Positions 1 to 7,946 of a DNA stretch of 64,000 nt are shown here, in pieces. The number at the start of each line of letters is the position of its first letter. Positions within the stretch are counted from its first letter, which is position 1. The stretch lies in contig NZ_FOGU01000007.1 of NCBI RefSeq assembly GCF_900111315.1, positions 1 to 64,000 on the forward strand, written 5' to 3'. Position numbers and translations under genes: made by a program. Below the pieces are notes generated by a model. It saw only the letters and a program-made list of their open reading frames with translations, was not told the DNA's origin and ran no database searches. Source of the stretch: Tranquillimonas rosea (GTDB taxonomy: Bacteria; Pseudomonadota; Alphaproteobacteria; Rhodobacterales; Rhodobacteraceae).

Positions 1-231
1 TTCCTCGACAATATCTTCATCGAACGGCTCTGGCGCAGCCTCAAATACGAATGCGTCTACCTGCACGCCTGGGAGACAGGATCGCAGGCGCGCGCGGGGC
101 TGCGGACCTGGTTCGACTTCTACAATCACCGGCGGCCTCACGCCGCCCTCCACGGACGGCCGCCGGACATGGTCTACCGCACCGGCACGACGATCATGCA
201 AACCGACCAGGAGACCCGGAGAGTAGCTTAG
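1..231 (+). pseudogene. IS3-family transposase (OrfB), C-terminal part cut by window edge
   Basis: The reading frame from base 1 runs without a start codon to a TAG at 229-231 and encodes the last 76 residues of an IS3-family OrfB integrase-type transposase. Visible family features are the FIERLWRSLKYE segment, which carries the final catalytic glutamate of the DDE triad, and the downstream W-F-x-F-Y-N-H-R-R-P-H box typical of the C-terminus. The rest of the gene and OrfA lie to the left of the window, so I cannot tell whether the element is intact. The gene is followed by about 39 bases of non-coding sequence that reach the putative right end of the element at 270. Confidence 0.85.
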
Positions 232-270
232 AAACCGCCAGTTCCTGTCCAAGAAATGGGGAGCACCTCA
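232..270 (+). mobile_element. Right end of the IS3-family element
   Basis: The 39 bases after the transposase stop end in ...GGGGAGCACCTCA. Read from outside inwards on the minus strand this is TGAGGTGCTCCCC, which has the 5'-TG start expected of an IS3-type terminal inverted repeat. Homology to the IS21 istA gene begins immediately to the right, so the element end is placed at 270. The left inverted repeat and target duplication are outside the window. Confidence 0.6.
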
Positions 271-627
271 GACCACCAATGGCACGAACACCTCGCGGCC
301 GCGCCGCTCGCGCTGACGCATGTAGTCCTTCACGATCGTATAGCCGCCGCTGAAGCCGTGCTCGTCGCAGAGCCGCTCAAACACCCGCTTCGCCGTGTGC
401 CGCTGCTTGCGATGGAGCTCGCGGTCGCCGTCCAGCCAGCCGTCGATGATCCCGGTGAAGGCATCGAGCTTCGGCCGCTTAACGGGCGCCGTCCGCCGGT
501 ATCCGGGCGGAACAGAGAACGCCATAATCTTGGCGACGCTGTCGCGCGAGATGTTGAAATGCCGCGCCGCCTCTCGCTGGCTCATGCCCTCCGAACAGGC
601 CAGCCGAACCTTCCGATACAAGTCCAC
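268..627 (-). pseudogene. istA: IS21-family transposase IstA, N-terminal fragment
   Basis: The 119-residue frame begins MDLYRKVRLACSEGMSQREAARHFNISRDSV, a helix-turn-helix segment typical of the IstA N-terminus. It continues through the RELHRKQRHTAKRVFERL region to ...REVFVPLV. Full IstA proteins are about 500 residues, so the DDE catalytic core is missing. The frame runs two codons past the point of family similarity and stops inside the right end of the neighbouring IS3-family element. The simplest reading is that istA was interrupted by that IS3 insertion, leaving a non-functional N-terminal stub. No istB helper gene is present in the window. Confidence 0.8.
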
Positions 628-780
628 GGTGAAAATCCTCCCGCCCTCCCTGACACCAGAAAGGGCAAAGGTGGCCGACTCTTACGCCGCCCGCAGCAGG
701 CTCATCCCGCCGCTACCGTGGCCGACTTTCTCACCGCCGTTCTCAGATCGGACAGGGTTGTTGTCGGGTGCCGATCGACA
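628..780 (-). mobile_element. Terminal region of the IS21-family remnant with internal repeats
   Basis: Upstream of the istA start, two near-identical copies of GTGGCCGACT followed by a C/T-rich GCC stretch occur at 671-691 and 718-738. IS21-family ends typically carry several internal repeats that bind the transposase. Reading inward on the minus strand from 780 the sequence starts TGTCGATCGGCACCCGAC, compatible with the family's TG...CA ends, so I place the outer end near 780. That endpoint is inferred. Confidence 0.5.
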
Positions 781-806
781 GGCCGCGCCGCTTCGATGAG
801 ATGAGT

Positions 807-1244
807 TCAGCCCGCCAAGTCTGCAAGGTTGGCGTCGAGCAGCGTCTGCTGATCGACCGGAGCGAGCCCCTCATCGAGGATGTCACAGAGAACCTCGAAG
901 ACTGCGGCGGCCCGCCCGTCCGACGCTGTCTGCCAGATCCATTCAGATCCGGCCATTGCGATCTCTATGAAGTCGCCGCGCGCCGCCTCGAGGCCCGTCT
1001 CTGGCAGATCGAGCGCGATGCGTACATCTCCCAAGTCTTGCCTGGGCAGGTTCCTGTTCTGCGCATAACGCTCGAAGTTGTCGAAAACCTCCTGCTGGAT
1101 CCTTGTTGAGATCGCGCGGCTCACGATCTCCAAGATCGGGCGCAACAAGCTCTTGGCATCTTCGCTTCCCTCCACGGCATCCAGCGCTCCCAGGAGCTCG
1201 GTCTTCCCGCGAAGGCCCTTCGGGACCGTCAGTTCAAGTCTCAC
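807..1244 (-). CDS. Hypothetical protein, 145 aa
   Basis: I do not recognise this protein. It would start at a GTG (1242-1244) with GGAGA eleven bases upstream and encode an acidic, leucine-rich soluble protein with no signal peptide or membrane segment. The sequence shows amphipathic helical stretches (SLLRPILEIVSRAIS, IQQEVFDNFERYAQN) and an acidic C-terminal half. It ends 26 bases from the inferred IS21 end, so it may have been exposed to, or truncated by, the mobile elements on its right-hand side as read on its own strand. The opposite strand also shows open frames here, so its reality rests on the start signal and ordinary amino-acid composition. Confidence 0.45.
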   Translation of the reverse strand: MRLELTVPKGLRGKTELLGALDAVEGSEDAKSLLRPILEIVSRAISTRIQQEVFDNFERYAQNRNLPRQDLGDVRIALDLPETGLEAARGDFIEIAMAGSEWIWQTASDGRAAAVFEVLCDILDEGLAPVDQQTLLDANLADLAG

Positions 1245-1526
1245 TCTAGAGTAAATCTCCCGGTAACAGGTCGCACAGCTCTAACGAAGTGATGATCTAT
1301 TGTGCCCCGACGCCGTGCCAAGGCGTGTCCGAGAAGCTTCCGGTGTGCTGCTTCCAAAGGTTCGTATCGGCGCCGAACCATCACCTCATTCGACCGGAAC
1401 CTCACTCGTTGCGTTGATCGATATTGTGCGGACGGTTGGGGGCATATCGGCCCAGGTCGCGGATGGGCGAAGATCTATAACGCGCTTTCTGATCATTGAT
1501 GGAGTCTAGCGCAGTTGGCATTAGGC

Positions 1527-2534
1527 CTACCGCGATGGCATTGAAACCGTGTCGCGCCATACGAGATGCGCGTCGAGCTCGACGAGATCGTCCGCCGCGC
1601 CATTGCCGTCCAGCCAGGAGACGATCGACTCGGAGATTTCATCGACCGGCTGGGCGAAGGTCGTGAGACGATAGGCGTCCCAGCCTGCCTGTGCGACGTC
1701 ATCAAATCCTATGACGGACAGGTCTTCCGGGACGCGCCGCCCGAAGCGCTGGCGGGCGACGTCGAGAACGCCGAAGGCCAATAGATCGGTCGTGCAGAAG
1801 ATTCCGTCGGGAGGTTCACTTCGCGAGAGCAGGGCCGTTCCGAGGTCGAGACCCGCGGCATAGGACGTGACCCCGATCGCTTCCCTGGTCGCGGGCAGCC
1901 CGGCATCCTCCGCGGCGTGGGCGAAACCTTCCGCCCGCAGTCGCAAGCTGGTCGTTGCGGATCGTGACGTGGCCACGGCGGGACGGACGCATCCGATCCG
2001 ACGCAGAGCCTCGAACGCCTGCGCGCCACAGGCGGCATCGTTGAGCCGGATGTGAAGCGCGCCGGGGCGGCCTTCCTCGCGATTGATCAGGACGAGGCGC
2101 AAGCCGTTGCGGATGCACAGATCCCCCAAGGCCGGATCGGGCATGCCCGAAAGCACCACCGCGGCATCGGTGCGGTAGGAGATGGCCTGGCGCAGGGCAC
2201 CCTTGACGCTCTCGTCGGACCGGTCGGTGTTGATCAGCATGGCGACCTTGCCATCGGCCTGCAGCTTCTCGGTCAGGGCGGCCAGCAGGCGGGAGCGAAA
2301 CGGCGTATCGAGTTCGGCCACGATGAGCGCGACGATTCCGCTTTCGGCCGTGATCAGGCCGCGGGCGAGGTGGTTGACGTGATATCCCAGCCGCTCGGCG
2401 GCTGCGAGCACCTTGGCGCGAGTCGTGGGAGAGACGCTGGCGCCCGGCGTGAAGGTGCGCGAGACGGCGGCCCGGGAGACGCCAGCCGCTTCGGCGACAT
2501 CTTTGGCGCTTACCGCGTTGCGGGGGATGGTCAT
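1527..2534 (-). CDS. LacI-family transcriptional regulator
   Basis: This 335-residue protein has the LacI/GalR layout. An N-terminal helix-turn-helix (residues about 9-30, SAKDVAEAAGVSRAAVSRTF) is followed by the hinge helix ending in LGYHVNHLARGL and a periplasmic-binding-protein-like sensor domain containing the PDGIFCTTDLLAFGVLDVARQ segment. It is divergent from the ABC transporter operon starting at 2718. A perfect inverted repeat lies in the shared 183-base promoter region at 2673-2688, so it most likely represses the transporter until its ligand binds. The ligand is unknown; the neighbouring phosphatase suggests a phosphorylated sugar or polyol, or its dephosphorylated product. Confidence 0.9.
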   Translation of the reverse strand: MTIPRNAVSAKDVAEAAGVSRAAVSRTFTPGASVSPTTRAKVLAAAERLGYHVNHLARGLITAESGIVALIVAELDTPFRSRLLAALTEKLQADGKVAMLINTDRSDESVKGALRQAISYRTDAAVVLSGMPDPALGDLCIRNGLRLVLINREEGRPGALHIRLNDAACGAQAFEALRRIGCVRPAVATSRSATTSLRLRAEGFAHAAEDAGLPATREAIGVTSYAAGLDLGTALLSRSEPPDGIFCTTDLLAFGVLDVARQRFGRRVPEDLSVIGFDDVAQAGWDAYRLTTFAQPVDEISESIVSWLDGNGAADDLVELDAHLVWRDTVSMPSR

Positions 2535-2561
2535 CTTGGCGCTCCGCCTCCTGGCTCGGTC

Positions 2562-2589
2562 ATCCTATCCATAACGCACAAGGTTGCAA
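2562..2589 (-). promoter_or_regulatory. Possible promoter of the LacI-family gene
   Basis: On the minus strand TTGCAA (2584-2589) and TAGGAT (2562-2567) are separated by 16 bases and precede the lacI-type gene by about 28 bases. The TTGCAA lies in a loose inverted repeat (TTGC...GCAA, 2584-2598) that resembles the stronger operator at 2673-2688, so autoregulation is possible. Confidence 0.3.
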
Positions 2590-2641
2590 TCCTCGCAATG
2601 CCTACATGAACCGAGGAGAGAGGCGATTTTCGGCTTTTCTG

Positions 2642-2670
2642 TTGACAGAAAGCTCTGTCTTGGAAAACTT
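2642..2670 (+). promoter_or_regulatory. Putative promoter of the ABC transporter operon
   Basis: A consensus -35 box TTGACA (2642-2647) is followed after 17 bases by a weak -10 candidate AAACTT (2665-2670). The inverted-repeat operator begins three bases further on, where a repressor would block initiation. Confidence 0.45.
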
Positions 2671-2672
2671 GT

Positions 2673-2688
2673 TTGCACAGGTGTGCAA
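2673..2688. promoter_or_regulatory. LacI-type operator (inverted repeat)
   Basis: TTGCACA-GG-TGTGCAA is a perfect 7+7 base inverted repeat with a 2-base centre. It sits just downstream of the putative -10 element and 29 bases before the start codon of the substrate-binding protein. LacI-family operators are usually 14-20 base palindromes of this form, and a LacI-family gene is divergent next door. Confidence 0.65.
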
Positions 2689-2717
2689 TGCCTGAAAATT
2701 GCAAGGGAGGAGACACG

Positions 2718-3740
2718 ATGACCAAGACACCCGTCGCGCTTGCGAGCGCCGCCGCAATGCTCGCCGCCGGAGCGGCAGCGGCACAGGAGCTGAACCTGAT
2801 ATGCTCGGCGGATCAGGCGATCTGCGAGCGCCTGGTCCAGGAGTTCGAGGCATCCCATGACATGAACATCAACATGGTGCGCCTGTCCTCGGGAGAGGCG
2901 TATGCCAAGGTCCGCGCCGAGGCGCGCAACCCGCAGACCGACGTCTGGTGGGGCGGGACCGGCGATCCGCATCTCCAGGCCGCGGCCGACGATCTTACCG
3001 CCGAATACCGCTCGCCGATGCTCGAAGAACTGCAGCCCTGGGCGGTGACCCAGGCCGAGACCTCGGAGTATCGGACCGTCGGCGTGTATTCGGGTGCGCT
3101 CGGCTGGGGCTACAATACGGAGATCTTCGAGGAGAAGGGGATCGAGCCTCCGAGATGCTGGGAGGATCTGCTGGATTCGTCCTTGCAGGGTGAGGTCCAG
3201 ATCGCCGATCCGAACTCTTCCGGGACGGCCTATACGACCCTTGCGACCCTGGTGCAGCTGATGGGAGAGGACGAGGCCTTCGAGTATCTCAAGAAACTCG
3301 ATGCCAATGTCAGCCAGTACACGAAATCCGGCTCGGCCCCGGTCAAGTCGGCCGCCCGGGGGGAGACCGGTCTGGGGATCGTGTTCATGCATGATGCTGT
3401 CGCCCAAGCCGAGGAGGGCTTTCCGATCGAGGTGGTCGCCCCGTGCGAGGGGACCGGCTATGAGATCGGGTCGATGTCGCTGATCGCCGGTGCCCAGAAC
3501 CCCGATGCCGCCAAGGTGTTCTATGACTGGGTCCTGGGCGCGGATGTGCAATCGGTGATGCCCGAAGCTGGTTCGTACCAGATCCCCTCGAACGCGAATG
3601 CCACGGCTCCCGAAGCGGCACCGGATCTCAGTGAGCTCAAGCTCATCGATTACGACTTCGCGGAATTCGGCAGTTCCGAGCGCCGAAGCGCCCTGTTGTC
3701 GCGCTGGGACGAGGAAGTGGGCGGCGTCGCCAACAACTGA
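2718..3740 (+). CDS. ABC transporter periplasmic substrate-binding protein (AfuA/FbpA type)
   Basis: The start at 2718 is chosen because AAGGGAGG lies just upstream and the protein then begins with a clean signal peptide (charged MTK, hydrophobic alanine-rich core, cleavage near AAAAQ-E at residue 22). The mature 318 residues resemble the extracellular solute-binding family that includes FbpA, FutA and AfuA: a NPQTDVWWGGTGDPHLQA segment, YNTEIFEEKGIEPP-WEDLLD, and ADPNSSGTAYT. AfuA-type members bind hexose phosphates, others ferric iron or phosphonates. Here the downstream phosphatase gene favours a phosphorylated organic ligand over iron, but this is inference. First gene of a four-gene operon. 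Confidence 0.88.
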   Translation: MTKTPVALASAAAMLAAGAAAAQELNLICSADQAICERLVQEFEASHDMNINMVRLSSGEAYAKVRAEARNPQTDVWWGGTGDPHLQAAADDLTAEYRSPMLEELQPWAVTQAETSEYRTVGVYSGALGWGYNTEIFEEKGIEPPRCWEDLLDSSLQGEVQIADPNSSGTAYTTLATLVQLMGEDEAFEYLKKLDANVSQYTKSGSAPVKSAARGETGLGIVFMHDAVAQAEEGFPIEVVAPCEGTGYEIGSMSLIAGAQNPDAAKVFYDWVLGADVQSVMPEAGSYQIPSNANATAPEAAPDLSELKLIDYDFAEFGSSERRSALLSRWDEEVGGVANN

Positions 3741-3775
3741 CGCCTGACGACCCCCCGCCCGGAGAGGACCGAGCC

Positions 3776-5992
3776 ATGACCCGAGAGAACCGGCGGCTGG
3801 ATCTGCTGCTGCTGGCCGCGCTGTTCTGCTGTGCGGCGCTGCCCTGGTATCACATCAGAAGCGGCTTCTATGGCTTCGATTGGCTCTCGGACTGGGCGGG
3901 GGAGCCCCTGTTTTGGCCGCTGGTGGCCCAGCTTTCGCCGGCACAATGGTGGCTCTGGCCGTTCGTGCCGCTGGTGATTGCCGTTGGCCTCCTGCGCCAT
4001 CTCTGCGCGCCAGGGCCGGATCGGGGCGGCCGGCTCATGGCGCTCGGGGCCGCAGGGCTCGTCTGGCTTCTCGTCGAGGGCCTGGCGGTTGGGCTGCGAG
4101 GCTGGAACTGGAGCCTTTGGGAAACCCTCTTCGGCCCGGTCGCAGGACAGCCAGCCTTCGGCGCCGGCGCGGTCGGTCTGGCACTGTGCTGCCTGGCGAT
4201 GATCTCGTTCGGCCTGGCCGAGCGCGGCGCGCTGAAGGGGGATGTGTTCGTCCTCTCGGCCATCACCTTGCTGGTGGGACTGGTCGCGACCTTCGTACTC
4301 TATCCCTTGCTGTCGATGTTCACCGGCGCCTTCCAGGATTTCCGCGGAGCGTTCACCACGGAAGGGGTGGCGAAGAACATCGGCGATCCGCAGATCTGGA
4401 GCCTTCGGTGCGTCGTCGGAACCGGCGGATGCGGCGTGGCGTGGCGCACCTTCTTCTTGGCATTGTGTACCGCCACGGGGACGACCCTTCTGGGCCTTGC
4501 CTTCGCCCTGGTGGCCACCCGCACGCGCATGCCGTTCAAGAAGGGCCTGCGGCTGATGACGGTTCTTCCGATCATCACGCCCCCCTTCGTCATCGGTCTC
4601 TCGCTGATCCTGATGTTCGGCCGATCCGGCTTCGTTACCGAGTTCATTGGCGACGTCACCGGATGGGACCCCGGGCGGTGGCTCTACGGGCTGACGGGCA
4701 TCTGGATCGCGCAGATGCTGAGCTTTACGCCCATCGCCTTTCTCGTGCTCGTCGGCGTGGTCGAGGGCGTGAGCCCCTCGATGGAGGAGGCGAGCCAGAC
4801 CATGCGTGCGGGACGCTGGCGCACCTTCCGGAAGGTCTCGCTGCCCCTGATGGCCCCGGGCCTCGCCAATGCCTTCCTGATCGGTTTCATCGAGTCCATG
4901 GCGGATTTCGGGAACCCTCTCGTGCTCGGCGGCTCGGGTGGCGTGCTCTCGACGGAAATCTTCTTTGCCGTGGTCGGCGCCCAGCACGATCCTGCCCGCG
5001 CCGCTGTCCTGGCAACCGTGTTGCTGTGCTTCACGTTATCGGCCTTCCTGGCGCAGCGGCTCTGGCTCGGGCGCCGCAATTTCGCGACCCTCTCGGGCAA
5101 GGGCGACGGCGGGCGGCACGCGCTGCTTCCCCGGCGCGTGGCGGCCCCGGTCATCGCCCTTGTCACCGGCTGGTCACTCTTCACGCTTTTCGTCTACGGC
5201 ATGATCCTGTTCGGGGGCTTCGTGAAGGTGTGGGGGCTCGATCACTCCTTGACACTCGCGCACTATGTCCGGGCCTTCTCTGTTTCGTTCGGCGACGGGC
5301 TTGCCTGGACCGGTGTCGCCTGGGACAGCTTCTGGACCACGATGAAGATCGCACTGATCGCCGCGCCGCTGACGGCGGCGGTCGGGCTGCTGACGGCGTG
5401 GCTGATCGTTCGTCAACGGTTTCCCGGACGGGGGGTGTTCGAGTTCGCCCTGATGCTGAGCTTCGCGATCCCGGGCACGGTGATCGGCATCAGCTACATC
5501 ATGGCGTTCAACCTGCCCCCGATCCAGATGACGGGAACGGCGCTGATTCTGATCTTCTGTTTCGTGTTCCGGAACATGCCGGTCGGCGTGCGGGGCGGGG
5601 TCGCGGCCATGTCGCAACTTGATGGCTCCCTCGACGAAGCGTCGCTGACATTGGGGGCCTCGAGCCCGCGGACCCTGTTCAAGGTGATCCTGCCGCTCCT
5701 GCGGCCGGCGATCCTGGCCGCGCTGGTGTATTCCTTCGTCCGGGCCGTCACATCCATTTCCGCGGTGATCTTCCTGGTCAGCGCCAAGTACAACATGGCC
5801 ACCGCCTACATCGTGGGGCTGGTGGAGAACGGGGATTACGGCGTCGCGATCGCATATTCCTCGGTCCTCATCGTCGTGATGATCTCTGTTATCGGCGGCT
5901 TCCAGCTGCTTGTCGGAGACCGTCGTCTGCGCCGCGGCGAGGGGGATGCGCGACGGGCGGCGGCGCGCAGAATTGAGGAGGTCCCGGCATGA
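3776..5992 (+). CDS. ABC transporter permease, fused two-domain (AfuB/FbpB type)
   Basis: The 738-residue inner-membrane protein starts 35 bases after the binding-protein stop with GGAGAGGA as ribosome-binding site. It carries two permease modules. Each has several hydrophobic helices and a cytoplasmic EAA-type loop, seen as EEASQTMRAGRWRTFRKVSLP (about residue 343) and DEASLTLGASSPRTLFKVILP (about residue 620), which contact the ATPase. Internal fusion of both permease halves is typical of the ferric/sugar-phosphate importer family. An additional set of about four hydrophobic segments precedes the first module, making it longer than a minimal FbpB. Its stop overlaps the start of the ATPase gene, indicating translational coupling. 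Confidence 0.9.
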   Translation: MTRENRRLDLLLLAALFCCAALPWYHIRSGFYGFDWLSDWAGEPLFWPLVAQLSPAQWWLWPFVPLVIAVGLLRHLCAPGPDRGGRLMALGAAGLVWLLVEGLAVGLRGWNWSLWETLFGPVAGQPAFGAGAVGLALCCLAMISFGLAERGALKGDVFVLSAITLLVGLVATFVLYPLLSMFTGAFQDFRGAFTTEGVAKNIGDPQIWSLRCVVGTGGCGVAWRTFFLALCTATGTTLLGLAFALVATRTRMPFKKGLRLMTVLPIITPPFVIGLSLILMFGRSGFVTEFIGDVTGWDPGRWLYGLTGIWIAQMLSFTPIAFLVLVGVVEGVSPSMEEASQTMRAGRWRTFRKVSLPLMAPGLANAFLIGFIESMADFGNPLVLGGSGGVLSTEIFFAVVGAQHDPARAAVLATVLLCFTLSAFLAQRLWLGRRNFATLSGKGDGGRHALLPRRVAAPVIALVTGWSLFTLFVYGMILFGGFVKVWGLDHSLTLAHYVRAFSVSFGDGLAWTGVAWDSFWTTMKIALIAAPLTAAVGLLTAWLIVRQRFPGRGVFEFALMLSFAIPGTVIGISYIMAFNLPPIQMTGTALILIFCFVFRNMPVGVRGGVAAMSQLDGSLDEASLTLGASSPRTLFKVILPLLRPAILAALVYSFVRAVTSISAVIFLVSAKYNMATAYIVGLVENGDYGVAIAYSSVLIVVMISVIGGFQLLVGDRRLRRGEGDARRAAARRIEEVPA

Positions 5993-7044
5993 GTTTTTCC
6001 CAGCGCGGCGCGGTAGCGTTCCGCGGTATCCGCAAGGCGTTCGGCGCGTTCGTCGCCATTCCCGATCTGAACCTGACCATCGCACCGGGAGAACTGGTGA
6101 CGCTGCTCGGGCCCTCGGGCTGCGGCAAGACCACCACCTTGAGAATGCTCGCGGGGCTGGAGGCGCCGACGGAGGGCCAGATCCTGATCGGTGGCGAGGA
6201 TGTGACGCGGCTTCCTGCCAATCGCCGGGACGTCTCGATGGTGTTCCAGTCCTACGCGCTCTTTCCCCACATGAGCGTGGCACAGAACGTGGCCTACGGT
6301 CTCGAAGCCGGCGGCATGAAGTCCCGACCGGCCAGAGCCGCGGCCCGGGAAGGTCTGGACCTGGTCGGGCTGAGCGGCATGGCGGACCGGCTTCCCTCGG
6401 AACTCTCGGGTGGGCAGCAGCAGCGGGTCGCCGTGGCGCGCGCACTGGTCCTGGAACCGCAGGTGTTGCTGCTCGACGAACCGCTCTCCAACCTCGACGC
6501 CCGGCTGCGCCGCCGCGTGCGCACCGAGATCCGCGAGTTGCAGCAACGGCTCGGGTTCACCGCGGTCTATGTCACCCATGACCAGGAAGAGGCCCTGGCG
6601 GTCTCCGACAGGATCGTCGTGATGCTCGAGGGGCAAGTGGCCCAGGCGGGCCCCCCGCGGGAGCTTTACGAAGCACCGGCCTCCGAGTTCATCGCCGACT
6701 TCATCGGTGAGGCCAATGTCATCGACTGCGAGGTGACCCAGGTGTCGGACGGAACGGCGACCGTTGCGATCGGCGCGGTGCAGCAGACCGTGCCGGCGCG
6801 GGAAGCCGTGCCCGGGCCGGCCAAGCTAGCGGTCCGGGCCAACGCGATCCGCCTGCGGCCGGGCAGGGGCGAGCTACCGGGCCGCGTTCTGTCGGCCGCC
6901 TATCTCGGCGATCATATGGAATACGAGGTCGAGACGGATCTCGGCCGTTTCTTCGCCATCGTCGCAGAAAGCGACACGCCGATGCCGCAGGGCAGCGACA
7001 TCGCGGTCGAATTCCGCTCCCGCGGTCTTGCCCTGATCACCTGA
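5989..7044 (+). CDS. ABC transporter ATP-binding protein
   Basis: This 351-residue cytoplasmic ATPase has every nucleotide-binding motif: Walker A GPSGCGKTT (residues 41-49), Q-loop at FQSYALFPHM, signature LSGGQQQRV (139-147), Walker B VLLLDEP (159-165) and the switch histidine in VTHDQEEA (H197). A C-terminal regulatory TOBE-like domain of about 110 residues follows, as in polyamine, iron and sugar-phosphate importers. The ATG overlaps the permease stop (ATGA). It would pair with the fused permease as a homodimer and energise uptake of the ligand delivered by the binding protein. Confidence 0.93.
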   Translation: MSFSQRGAVAFRGIRKAFGAFVAIPDLNLTIAPGELVTLLGPSGCGKTTTLRMLAGLEAPTEGQILIGGEDVTRLPANRRDVSMVFQSYALFPHMSVAQNVAYGLEAGGMKSRPARAAAREGLDLVGLSGMADRLPSELSGGQQQRVAVARALVLEPQVLLLDEPLSNLDARLRRRVRTEIRELQQRLGFTAVYVTHDQEEALAVSDRIVVMLEGQVAQAGPPRELYEAPASEFIADFIGEANVIDCEVTQVSDGTATVAIGAVQQTVPAREAVPGPAKLAVRANAIRLRPGRGELPGRVLSAAYLGDHMEYEVETDLGRFFAIVAESDTPMPQGSDIAVEFRSRGLALIT

Positions 7045-7053
7045 AGGACGTCC

Positions 7054-7851
7054 ATGGATCTCATCTCCCGCCTTGCCGTCGCCGAAGATGTCGCCACTCG
7101 CGCAGGTGGCCTGGCGCGCCGGTATTTCGAGCATCGCGACACTCTCACGATCGAGGCAAAGCGCACCCTTCAGGACATGGTCAGCGAAGCCGACCGAGAG
7201 GTGGAGACACTGATCCGCGAAACCCTGTCGCAGGAGTTTGCCGCAGATGCACAGCTTGGCGAGGAACACGGCTTGCGAGAGGGCACATCCGGACTGACGT
7301 GGGTCATCGACCCGATCGACGGCACCGCGCCGTTCCTGGCCGGCTTGCCGGGGTGGTGCGTCTCGATCGCCGTGTGTGACGAAACGGGGCCGATCATCGG
7401 GGTGATCCATGCGCCGATGCTGGAGGAGACCTTCGTTTCGGCGCGGGGGCAGGGGGCCTGGCTGAACGGTGAAGCGATCCGGGTGACGGAGCGGTTCGAT
7501 CTCTCGACCGGTCTGCTGGGGATCGGCGCGAACGATCGGGTGCCGTCCGCCCGCGTGGGCGAGATGCTCGCCGAGCTCATGGCGGCGGGTGCGAGCTGGA
7601 CGCGGTACGGGTCGGGCGCCCTGATGCTGGCCTGGGTCGCCGCCGGCCGCCTCGTCGGTTACGCCGAACCCAGCATGAGCGCCTGGGATTGCATGGCAGG
7701 CTATTGCTTGATCGAGGCGGCCGGGGGGCAGGTCCTACCCTTCCAGAGCCTGACGAAAGCCGGACCTGTGCTCGGGGCGTGCCCGGCGGCCTACGACGAC
7801 GTCCTGCGGCTTACACGGCTGGATGACGACACGGTTTGGGGAGTTCGCTGA
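7054..7851 (+). CDS. Inositol-monophosphatase-family sugar/polyol phosphatase
   Basis: The 265-residue protein carries the metal-dependent phosphatase signatures of the IMPase/HisN family: glutamates in LGEEHG (70-71), WVIDPIDGT (metal aspartates 86 and 89) and WDCMAGYCLIEAAGG (aspartate 212). The usual DGTTNF is DGTAPF, and the following GLPGWCVSIAV is closer to histidinol-phosphatase-like members, so the exact phosphoester is uncertain. It starts nine bases after the ATPase gene and is clearly in the same operon. That suggests a cytoplasmic step removing phosphate from the imported compound. Alternatives are a 3'-phosphoadenosine or histidinol phosphatase, less likely in this context. Confidence 0.88.
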   Translation: MDLISRLAVAEDVATRAGGLARRYFEHRDTLTIEAKRTLQDMVSEADREVETLIRETLSQEFAADAQLGEEHGLREGTSGLTWVIDPIDGTAPFLAGLPGWCVSIAVCDETGPIIGVIHAPMLEETFVSARGQGAWLNGEAIRVTERFDLSTGLLGIGANDRVPSARVGEMLAELMAAGASWTRYGSGALMLAWVAAGRLVGYAEPSMSAWDCMAGYCLIEAAGGQVLPFQSLTKAGPVLGACPAAYDDVLRLTRLDDDTVWGVR

Positions 7852-7946
7852 GGCCACAATTCATGACGCTTCGCTATCGGAGGTCGTTGCCGAGCCGGCG
7901 GTGGAGCCAGTCGTTTTAGTTTCGGATCAGCAAGATGGAGGATGAC

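Noticed and set aside
1300-1509. Two short overlapping plus-strand frames of 65-69 residues between the unknown gene and the LacI gene
   Set aside because: No ribosome-binding site, no family motif and overlapping alternative frames; likely chance frames in high-GC DNA.
3650-4987. 445-residue minus-strand frame opposite the permease gene
   Set aside because: Highly charged, repetitive composition (many H, R, E, Q, G) typical of the antisense of a membrane-protein gene; the plus strand codes for an obvious permease.
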